From contig CANUCM010000017.1 in assembly GCA_947856675.1 (NCBI GenBank), positions 1 through 27,546 of the forward strand: a stretch of DNA of 27,546 nucleotides. The letters are read 5' to 3'. Every line of letters begins with the position of its first letter. Position 1 is the first letter of the stretch. Both the position numbers and the translations under genes were made by a program. This DNA is from an uncultured Clostridia bacterium (lineage in GTDB: Bacteria > Bacillota > Clostridia > Oscillospirales > Butyricicoccaceae). Under the pieces are notes generated by a model. The model had not been told where the DNA came from. It made no database searches and was given only the letters and a program-made list of their open reading frames with translations. Of this stretch, positions 12,822 to 18,745 are shown piece after piece.

Positions 12822-14965
12822 GCCGGCATACCTCCCAATTCAGATTCAGAGAGCTGTGATTTTGCAATTTCCTGATATTCGCTGCACGAGCGCATCAGCT
12901 CTTCATGGGTGCCTTTTCCCACGACGCGCCCTTCGTCCAGCACGATGATCTGCTGCGCATGGGCGATGGTGCTGATGCGCTGCGCCACGATGATGACGGC
13001 GGCGTCGCGGACGTTGTTGGCCAGCGCGCGGCGCAGGGCGCTGTCGGTTTTGTAATCCAGCGCGGAAAAGCTGTCGTCAAACAGATAGACCTTCGGCTGC
13101 TTGGCAATGGCGCGGGCGATGGAAAGGCGCTGCTTCTGCCCGCCGGATACATTGGAGCCGCCCTGTGCGATGGGGGTGTGGTACCGGTCGGGCTTCTGCT
13201 CAATAAACTCCGTGGCCTGGGCAATGTCTGCGGCGCGGCGCATCTGCTCGTCGGTGATGTCATCGCCGCCGAACTTCAGGTTGCTTTCAATGTCGCCGGA
13301 AAACAGAATGCCTTTTTGCGGGACATAGCCCAAAAGGCTGCGCAGCTTGTGCTGGGAAAGGCTGCGGATGTCAATGCCGTCGAAGGTGATGCGCCCGGAG
13401 GTCACGTCAAAAAACCGCGGGATCAGGTTGAGCAGCGTGGATTTTCCGCTGCCGGTCGAACCGATGATGGCAGTGGTTTCCCCCGGGCGCGCCGTGAAGG
13501 AAATGTGCTCCAGCGCGTCGGCGTCGGAATCGGCGTAGCGGAAGGACACGTCGTCGAAGCATATGACGCCTTCGGGGTTGTCGAGCCGGGCGTCGGCAGG
13601 GGCTTCGGGGTCGAGGATGGAGCTTTCGGTTTCAATGACCTCGCTGATGCGCTTTGCAGCGACACCGGCGCGGGGCAGAATGATGGAAAGCATGGAAATC
13701 ATGAGGAAGGACATGACAATCTGCATGGTATAGGTGATAAAGGCAATCATGTCGCCGACCTGCATGTTCCCGGCGTCAATGTGCTGTGCGCCGACCCAGA
13801 CGATGAGCACGCTGATGCCGTTCATCAGCAGCATCATCGACGGCTGCATGAAGGTCATGACGCGGTTGGTAAACAACTGTGTGCGCATCAGCTCGGAGTT
13901 GGCCGCGTCAAAGCGGCGGGTTTCGTGCTGTTCGCGGCTGAAAGCGCGGATGACGGGCAGCCCGGTGAGAATCTCGCGGGACACGAGGTTGACCTTGTCT
14001 ATCAAAAGCTGCATGCGTTTGAACTTGGGCATGGCCGTACCCATCAGAACGGCGATGAGCACCATCACCAGGCCGACGCCGAGGGCGATAATCCACGTCA
14101 TGCCGGTGTGGGTGCCCAGCACGCGCACAACGCCGCCGATGCCCAGGATGGGAGCATACAGTACCATGCGCAGACCGAGAACCAGCACCATCTGCACCTG
14201 CTGCACGTCATTGGTGCTTCGGGTGATGAGCGAGGCCGTGGAGAAACGGTCGGTCTCGGCGTTGGAAAAGGATACGACGCGGGAGAAGACTTTCGTGCGC
14301 AGCTCCATGCCGACTTTGGCGCCCAGGCGGGAGGACATGAAGTTGACCGTGACGGCGGCGGCGGCCATCAGCAGCGTGACGCCCAGCATCTTGCCGCCGG
14401 TGCGGATGAGATAACCGTGCTGAATGCGGTTAAGATCCATGCCGAGGGCCTGGTATTCAGATTTGACAAACTCCAGAGCCTTTTGGCGGACAAGCGTGTC
14501 GGTGTTGCCGCCGAGCGACTGTTCCAGCTGGCTGCGGATGGCCTGCACAGCTTCGGGCGCCATCGAGCCGGACATGCCGGACTGCTCAAGGGCCGACTGG
14601 GCATCGGGGTTTTCCTGCAGGTAGGATACGCACAGCATGGGGATGCCGAAGGCTTCGTCCAGCTGTTCCAGGGTATCGCTCTCCTGCGCTGTCAGCAGCA
14701 TGACGCCGTCGTCCTCTGCGCGGTACGACGCAAGAACCAGCTCCTGCTGCGCCTGCGTCATAAAGGGCAGCAGCGCGTCCAGCGTGCTCTGGCGGATGCG
14801 CTCGGGCACGGCGTATTCAATGCCGCCCTGCTGGATGCCGACGTCGACGATGTCGGAAGTGTACTGCGGAAGGGACAGGTCGCAGAAAGCCTGCAGCGCC
14901 AGCAGCAGGAAAATGGCGGCTACAGCGGCCGTGTAACGGCGCAGGTATTTGAGTAATTTCAGCAT
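12818..14965 (-). CDS. ABC exporter half-transporter, degenerate-site subunit, 715 aa
   Basis: A membrane domain followed by a nucleotide-binding domain with Walker A GSTGSGKST, signature VSGGQKQR, Walker B VYLFDDSFSALD (Asp in place of the catalytic Glu) and Gln in place of the H-loop His (VAQRISTI). These changes are the hallmark of the degenerate subunit of heterodimeric exporters. Between the first and second membrane helices (about residues 36-190) lies an extracytoplasmic insert of about 150 residues, rich in Gln, Glu and Ala, which makes the protein about 100 residues longer than a standard half-transporter. It starts inside the end of marR (8-base overlap) with AAAGGAGA upstream, and its stop overlaps the partner gene. 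Confidence 0.9.
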   Translation of the reverse strand: MLKLLKYLRRYTAAVAAIFLLLALQAFCDLSLPQYTSDIVDVGIQQGGIEYAVPERIRQSTLDALLPFMTQAQQELVLASYRAEDDGVMLLTAQESDTLEQLDEAFGIPMLCVSYLQENPDAQSALEQSGMSGSMAPEAVQAIRSQLEQSLGGNTDTLVRQKALEFVKSEYQALGMDLNRIQHGYLIRTGGKMLGVTLLMAAAAVTVNFMSSRLGAKVGMELRTKVFSRVVSFSNAETDRFSTASLITRSTNDVQQVQMVLVLGLRMVLYAPILGIGGVVRVLGTHTGMTWIIALGVGLVMVLIAVLMGTAMPKFKRMQLLIDKVNLVSREILTGLPVIRAFSREQHETRRFDAANSELMRTQLFTNRVMTFMQPSMMLLMNGISVLIVWVGAQHIDAGNMQVGDMIAFITYTMQIVMSFLMISMLSIILPRAGVAAKRISEVIETESSILDPEAPADARLDNPEGVICFDDVSFRYADSDADALEHISFTARPGETTAIIGSTGSGKSTLLNLIPRFFDVTSGRITFDGIDIRSLSQHKLRSLLGYVPQKGILFSGDIESNLKFGGDDITDEQMRRAADIAQATEFIEQKPDRYHTPIAQGGSNVSGGQKQRLSIARAIAKQPKVYLFDDSFSALDYKTDSALRRALANNVRDAAVIIVAQRISTIAHAQQIIVLDEGRVVGKGTHEELMRSCSEYQEIAKSQLSESELGGMPA

Positions 14966-15426
14966 TCGGAGGTCTCCTTTCTGAGCTGCTCATCCCAGAT
15001 ATCCATGGTTTTGTTCAGCAGGCGCACAAGTGTTTCCAGCTCCTGTGCACTCATGCGCTCGGCGAACACGGCGGAAAAACGCTGCATGCGGGCGCAGATT
15101 TCCGCGCGCACGGCTTCGCCTTCCGGCGTCAGGGAAAGACGTGTGTTTCGGCGGTCCTGCGGGTCTTCGGAGCGCTTGAGCAGTCCCCGCAGCTCAAGCG
15201 GCCGGATGGTGCGCGAAACAGCGGGCGGACGGATGCGCAAAAGCGCCGCAAGCTCGGAAACCGAAACGCCCGGCTCATCGGGATGCCTGGCTGCATACGC
15301 GTGGATGTATTCCGCGGTAAAAAACTCCGCCCGGGTCATCGAGCAGAAAAAAGCAGAGAAATTGGCTTTCCGCATACGCAAAACAGCATGCACAAGCTGT
15401 TCTGCCTGCGGGGAAGAGTGAGTCAT
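14959..15426 (-). CDS. MarR-family transcriptional repressor of the ABC exporter operon, 155 aa
   Basis: A winged-helix MarR protein: helices up to about 60, then the HTH VSVSELAALLRIRPPAVSRT, IRPLELRGLLKR and the wing SEDPQDRRNTRLSLTPEGE with the family's D-x-R-x-x-R-x-x-L-T-x-x-G pattern. The C-terminal helices serve dimerisation. It is the first gene in an operon with the two exporter genes and overlaps the first of them. A perfect palindrome lies between its promoter and its start, so it very probably represses its own operon and releases on binding an exporter substrate. The start ATG at 15426 has AAAGGAAC upstream. Confidence 0.93.
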   Translation of the reverse strand: MTHSSPQAEQLVHAVLRMRKANFSAFFCSMTRAEFFTAEYIHAYAARHPDEPGVSVSELAALLRIRPPAVSRTIRPLELRGLLKRSEDPQDRRNTRLSLTPEGEAVRAEICARMQRFSAVFAERMSAQELETLVRLLNKTMDIWDEQLRKETSEC

Positions 15427-15444
15427 AAAGCAGTTCCTTTCCTA

Positions 15445-15459
15445 TGTTAATGATTAACA
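15445..15459. promoter_or_regulatory. MarR operator, perfect palindrome
   Basis: TGTTAAT-G-ATTAACA is a perfect 15-bp dyad lying between the -10 box and the marR start, at about +25 of the transcript. AT-rich palindromes of this size are usual for MarR dimers. Confidence 0.8.
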
Positions 15460-15483
15460 ATGTTACGTATAAGGGCAAGAGAT

Positions 15484-15512
15484 ATAATACCGCAGGTAAA
15501 GGCTGTTGTCAA
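15484..15512 (-). promoter_or_regulatory. Promoter of the marR-ABC exporter operon
   Basis: On the minus strand TTGACA (15507-15512) and TATTAT (15484-15489) are exactly 17 bases apart. Confidence 0.88.
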
Positions 15513-15524
15513 TGAACAATTTGT

Positions 15525-15555
15525 AAAGAAAACCCCGGAAACAATGTTTCCGGGG
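15525..15555 (-). terminator. Terminator of the DUF969-DUF979-pcp operon
   Basis: CCCCGGAAAC and GTTTCCGGGG form a 10-bp stem around a three-base loop. On the minus strand TTTTCTTT follows. It begins nine bases after the pcp stop. Confidence 0.88.
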
Positions 15556-15563
15556 CGGAAAAA

Positions 15564-16208
15564 TCAGTGTTCTTTGCCGGTTGGCGTTTTGACGTCGGCG
15601 AAGTTTTCCAAAATGGCGGAAATGGCGGCTGTAATGCCCCGGGCGATGTCGGATTCGGAAAGGCAGGGCGCCGGAACAGCGCGCTGAGCCACCTGGCGGG
15701 GAACGTAGGGGACGTGCATAAATCCGCCGCGGACAGAGGGCATTTCGCGCGCAATGTGATACAGGACGCCGTACATGAGATGGTTGCAGACATAGGTGCC
15801 GGCGGAGTTGGAAACGCTGGCGGGCAGGCCGCAGCTGCGGATGGCCTGCACCATGGCTTTAATGGGGAGGTTGGAAAAATACGCTGGGGCGCCGTCGGAG
15901 AAAATGGGCTCGTCGATGGGCTGGTTGCCTTCGTTGTCGGGGATGCGGGCGTCGTTTATGTTGATGGCGACGCGTTCGGGAGAAATGTCATAACGGCCGC
16001 CGGCCTGGCCGATGCACAAAATCACATCGGGATGGACCTCGCGGGCTTTGCAAAGCATGGTTTCAATGCTTTTTCCGAACACGGTGGGCACTTCCAGTTT
16101 GATGATTTGTGCCTCTCCAATGGTTTCAGGAACCAGCCGGACGGCTTCCTGAGCGGGGTTGATGGTTTCGCCGCCGAAGGGGTCGAAGGCGGTGAGCAGG
16201 ACTTTCAT
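15564..16208 (-). CDS. pcp: Pyroglutamyl-peptidase I (pyrrolidone carboxyl peptidase), 214 aa
   Basis: A cytosolic cysteine peptidase that removes N-terminal pyroglutamate from peptides. The N-terminus MKVLLTAFDPFGGETINPAQEAV is diagnostic. The catalytic triad is visible: Glu in the ISPERVAIN segment (about residue 79), Cys in GTYVCNHLMY (about 142) and His in FMHVPYVP (about 166). The length of 214 residues is standard. The start at 16208 has GAGGTG upstream and lies 17 bases after the DUF979 gene. It is the last gene of a three-gene operon with DUF969 and DUF979 membrane proteins, an association seen repeatedly in Firmicutes, so the pair may move pyroglutamate or its peptides. Confidence 0.95.
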   Translation of the reverse strand: MKVLLTAFDPFGGETINPAQEAVRLVPETIGEAQIIKLEVPTVFGKSIETMLCKAREVHPDVILCIGQAGGRYDISPERVAININDARIPDNEGNQPIDEPIFSDGAPAYFSNLPIKAMVQAIRSCGLPASVSNSAGTYVCNHLMYGVLYHIAREMPSVRGGFMHVPYVPRQVAQRAVPAPCLSESDIARGITAAISAILENFADVKTPTGKEH

Positions 16209-16225
16209 ACAAACACCTCATTTCA

Positions 16226-17158
16226 TTAAAATGCAAGAAAATACATCAGGACGATGTGAATGGCGAGCAATGCGGCGGCGACGGGGGCCTGGGTTTTGAT
16301 GACGCCGTATTTGTCGCGCATTTCCAGCAGTGCGGCCGGCATGATGTTGAAATTGGCGGCCATGGGAGTGACGAGGGTGCCGCAGTAGCCGGCGGTCAGG
16401 CCGAGGGCTCCGACAACGACGGGGTTTCCGCCCTGAGCAATGACAAACGGAATGCCGATGCCGGCGGTAATGACCGAAAAAGCGGCATACCCGTTGCCCA
16501 TAATGACGGTAAACAGCGCCATGCCGATGCAGTAGACGGCGACGGCGGCCAGACGGCTGTCCTGCGGGATGACGGAGGACACCGCGGAGGAAATGACCTC
16601 ACCGACACCGGCGGCGGTAAACAGCGCGCCCAGTGCGGCCAGAACCTGCGGCAAAATGCCGACGGGGCCGATGTTGTCGATAAGGCGAACGCCGTCGTGG
16701 GTTGCGGCACGGGGGATCTCGCCGGCGGGAACGCGAAAGAGCACCAGGGCGAAAATCAGGGCAAACAGGGCGGAAATGCCGATGGCATTGCTTGCGCCGA
16801 AGGGCAGAAAGGTGGCTGCGACAACGGCTGTAACGGCGAGTGCAGCGGCAGGGAGAACCACGCGGAAGCCGAAGCGGTCGGCGTTGCGGCGGGTTTCAGA
16901 AGCCGGAGGCGACCCCGGGGAGCAGGGGCGGACCATGCCGAGCGCGGTCAAAACAGCCAAAATGACGATACACACGCCGGTGACGGCGGCGGGCAGCCAG
17001 GGGCCGGCAACAAAAGTAAACGCGAGAATAAACCAGAAAAGCGCGGTGCCGGTGCGCTGGCGGGAGCGCTCGCCGCGCAGGGCGGCGAGGCCGGTCAGAA
17101 AAAACAGGCCGCCTATCAGAATATAAAAGATTTCGGCCAGAATGTCGGGAATGCTCAT
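16226..17158 (-). CDS. DUF979 family membrane protein, 310 aa
   Basis: A multi-spanning membrane protein with about eight to ten hydrophobic helices. Its N-terminus MSIPDILAEIFYILIGGLFF and the interior stretches with DNIGPVGILPQVLAALGALF and GNGYAAFSVITAGIGIPFV match the DUF979 pattern as I know it. It overlaps the DUF969 gene by four bases (ATGA), so the two products are probably made in equal amounts and act as one complex. Together they look like a transporter, with glycine-rich broken helices as in ion-coupled carriers. The substrate is inferred only from the neighbour pcp: pyroglutamate or a related small molecule. Biochemical proof is not known to me. Confidence 0.85.
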   Translation of the reverse strand: MSIPDILAEIFYILIGGLFFLTGLAALRGERSRQRTGTALFWFILAFTFVAGPWLPAAVTGVCIVILAVLTALGMVRPCSPGSPPASETRRNADRFGFRVVLPAAALAVTAVVAATFLPFGASNAIGISALFALIFALVLFRVPAGEIPRAATHDGVRLIDNIGPVGILPQVLAALGALFTAAGVGEVISSAVSSVIPQDSRLAAVAVYCIGMALFTVIMGNGYAAFSVITAGIGIPFVIAQGGNPVVVGALGLTAGYCGTLVTPMAANFNIMPAALLEMRDKYGVIKTQAPVAAALLAIHIVLMYFLAF

Positions 17159-17826
17159 TGGGCGGCACCTGCCTTCAGCTTTCGGTCAAAGAGCAGACAG
17201 TAAGCCGCGCCGCAGAGAACGGCGGCGATTGCCGCAGGGATGCTCGCGGCGGCAATGTGCAGAGGGTCGACGGCAAAGCCCTGTTCTGTAAGCGTCGTGA
17301 CGATGAGCAGTGTGCCGGAGGCGCCCATAAAGCAGTTTTGGGCAAAAAAATTGCCGTAGTTGTCGGCGGCGGCACACAGGCCTTTGATTTTGTCTTCGGT
17401 ATCCTCAGAGAGCGGGGCAAAGCGCGCCTGTGCAGCGCCCAGCGCCATGGGGGCGACCAGCGGGCGGACAAACTGCGGATGGCCGCCGACACGCAGGGAA
17501 AAAGCCGAAGCAAAGGCGCGGATGACAAGGTAAAACAAAACCACGCGCCCGGTTGTGGCGCTTTTGAGCCGGCTGATAAAATCCGTGGCTTTGTCACGCA
17601 GCCCAAAGCGTTCACAAAGCCCGATGGCGGGCAGGGTGAGAACAAACAGGGTGGCAATGCGCTGGGACAAAAAGGCGGAGCCCAGCGTGTTCAGAATTTC
17701 GCCTGCGCTCATACCGGAAACAAGGCCGGTGACGAGCCCGGCGGCGACGATGGTGGCCAGCGTATCTTTTTTGAGCACAAAGCCCGCAATGACAACAAGG
17801 ACGCCGGCAAGTCGGATTGCCTGCAT
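17155..17826 (-). CDS. DUF969 family membrane protein, 223 aa
   Basis: A membrane protein starting MQAIRLAGVLVVIAGFVLKK, with the DUF969 hallmarks VVAAGL-like glycine helices, LPAIGLCERFGLR, a conserved RVGGHPQFVRPLVAPMALGA and the NYGNFFAQNCFMGASG segment. The polar GGHPQ and NYGNFFAQN stretches inside membrane regions suggest a substrate path. It is the first gene of the DUF969-DUF979-pcp operon. The start is the ATG at 17826 with AAGGAG upstream, not the in-frame ATG at 17940, which lies upstream of the promoter's -35 box. Role as half of a transporter for pyroglutamate-like compounds is inference. Confidence 0.87.
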   Translation of the reverse strand: MQAIRLAGVLVVIAGFVLKKDTLATIVAAGLVTGLVSGMSAGEILNTLGSAFLSQRIATLFVLTLPAIGLCERFGLRDKATDFISRLKSATTGRVVLFYLVIRAFASAFSLRVGGHPQFVRPLVAPMALGAAQARFAPLSEDTEDKIKGLCAAADNYGNFFAQNCFMGASGTLLIVTTLTEQGFAVDPLHIAAASIPAAIAAVLCGAAYCLLFDRKLKAGAAQ

Positions 17827-17837
17827 AATAACGCTCC

Positions 17838-17867
17838 TTACACAAAGAATGTTTTTATTGTGTGTAA
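17838..17867. promoter_or_regulatory. Inverted repeat next to the DUF969 ribosome binding site
   Basis: TTACACA and TGTGTAA flank a 16-base AT-rich centre. On the minus strand the second arm runs straight into AAGGAG. It could be an operator downstream of the promoter or an RNA hairpin affecting translation. Confidence 0.5.
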
Positions 17868-17889
17868 AAAAGCGTTCCCTATCCTTTTC

Positions 17890-17918
17890 AGCATACAGAA
17901 CTGCGCCGCAGTTGTCAA
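17890..17918 (-). promoter_or_regulatory. Promoter of the DUF969-DUF979-pcp operon
   Basis: On the minus strand TTGACA (17913-17918) and TATGCT (17890-17895) are 17 bases apart. Its -35 box coincides with that of the divergent promoter. Confidence 0.85.
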
Positions 17919-17940
17919 GCCGGAACCGGTATGCTATCAT
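17912..17940 (+). promoter_or_regulatory. Divergent promoter toward the DUF1177-like remnant and DUF3795 gene
   Basis: TTGTCA (17912-17917) and TATCAT (17935-17940) are 17 bases apart, with a TGC extension before the -10. The -35 box overlaps the opposite promoter's -35 by five bases. Confidence 0.6.
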
Positions 17941-17963
17941 AATGCAAAAGGGAGGCGGAGGAC

Positions 17964-18163
17964 GTGCTGCGCGAAGTATTGGATGTATATGACATTTTGG
18001 ACCGTGCAGATGCCTGTGGAGAGGCCGCGGCGGCAGGCTCGGGGGCGATGTGTTTATCTCGGCGCATGCCTGTCCCGATGCGCCGCCACGGCCTCATGAG
18101 CCGGTGCCCTTTATGGGCTCGCCTGTCGGCATGGAGCATTTTCAGACGAAAGGAAGAGCCTGA
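17964..18163 (+). pseudogene. Remnant of a DUF1177-type gene with internal deletions
   Basis: A GTG at 17964 with GGGAGG and GGAGGAC upstream opens a frame encoding LREVLDVYDILDRADACGEA. Near 18030-18045 the reading switches by one frame, after which DVFISAHACPDAPPR, PHEPVPFMGSPV and finally GMEHFQTKGRA-stop are read. The first piece resembles the N-terminus of DUF1177 proteins (about 300 residues, '..VL.IYELLD...VNGEAV'). The second matches their central 'GDVIIATHICPDAPTQPHEPVPFMGSPV' motif, and the last looks like their C-terminal end. About 110 residues between pieces one and two, and a similar stretch before the last piece, would be missing. DUF1177 genes are, as far as I recall, companions of DUF969/DUF979 and pcp, which supports the reading. 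The promoter and ribosome binding site remain. Confidence 0.6.
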
Positions 18164-18444
18164 TGGCGCATATTGCCCCCTGCGGGTTTGACTGTGAGGG
18201 CTGCCCCGCGTATCAGACGGGACAGCCGGCCCGGTGCGAAGGCTGCCATGCGCCGTCCAGCACGGGAAGTGAGCTGTGTTCATTCTGCGCGGTGCGGGCC
18301 TGTGCGCTGCAGCGCGGTGTGCGAGTATGCGTATTTTGCACCCTTTATCCGTGCGCCGTCATAGAGCAAAGCTTTCCCGCCGGGACGCCCGCGCGGCAGG
18401 CGCTTGACAAGCGCGGCAGCGGCGAATATAATAACAGTGTATGA
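18163..18444 (+). CDS. Cysteine-rich DUF3795-like protein, 93 aa
   Basis: The protein begins MAHIAPCGFDCEGCPAYQTG and carries eleven cysteines at 7, 11, 14, 25, 28, 39, 42, 47, 56, 59 and 64, arranged as CxxxCxxC, CxxC, CxxC, CxxxxC and CxxC pairs. This fits DUF3795 ('CGLDC..CPAY'), small proteins thought to bind zinc or an iron-sulfur cluster; no function is established. The start codon overlaps the stop of the upstream DUF1177 remnant (TGATG), with GGAAGAG as ribosome binding site, so it was probably translationally coupled to it and is expressed from the promoter at 17912-17940. Its last codons contain the complete valS promoter. Confidence 0.8.
   Translation: MAHIAPCGFDCEGCPAYQTGQPARCEGCHAPSSTGSELCSFCAVRACALQRGVRVCVFCTLYPCAVIEQSFPAGTPARQALDKRGSGEYNNSV
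18404..18432 (+). promoter_or_regulatory. Consensus sigma-A promoter of T-box-valS-folC
   Basis: TTGACA and TATAAT, both perfect, are separated by exactly 17 bases. The promoter lies inside the 3' end of the DUF3795 coding region, so transcription starts near 18439. Confidence 0.93.
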
Positions 18445-18694
18445 AAAGCAATGACGGGCAGGAGTAGGCCGGTTTTGATGCGCAGAGAGGACGCGGCAGG
18501 TGTAAGCGTCCGTGAGAGCCGTGCCGAAGGTCGTCCCCGAGCTGCAGGCTGAAATACAGTAGGCTGTGCCGTTTTCCGCGTTAAGGAGCAGGGCGTGTCA
18601 GCGCCCGGAGTGCGCGCCCGAAGGCGCGAAATTGGGTGGTACCGCGGAGCATGCAAGGCTTCGTCCCAGCAGGGACGAAGCCTTTTCTTTTTTT
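18439..18694 (+). ncRNA. T-box leader responding to tRNA-Val, with terminator
   Basis: A typical T-box leader. Stem I begins ATGACGGGCAGGAGTAGG (AGTA element near 18463-18467). AGAGAG (18484-18489) and GGTG..AAGCG mark the apical part. The specifier region reads GAAG-GTC-GTCCCCGAG, giving GTC (18530-18532), a valine codon. The T-box core GGGTGGTACCGCG is at 18634-18646; its TGGT pairs with the ACCA end of tRNA-Val. The terminator stem AAGGCTTCGTCCC/GGGACGAAGCCTT (18655-18684) and a U-tract follow. Uncharged tRNA-Val would favour the antiterminator and expression of valS. The valine assignment agrees with the downstream gene. Confidence 0.95.
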
Positions 18695-18745
18695 GGCGCG
18701 CCGCGGCGGGAAAAAACATTTTTATCATACACAGGAGGACAAATG

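Noticed and set aside
12905..14956. 683-codon open frame on the plus strand opposite the ABC exporter gene
   Set aside because: It is a GC-driven antisense shadow: rich in Gly, Asp, His and Ala without family motifs, while the minus strand has all ABC motifs.
18566..18745. 60-codon N-terminal extension of valS
   Set aside because: It lies within the T-box leader and its terminator; AGGAGG precedes the ATG at 18746.
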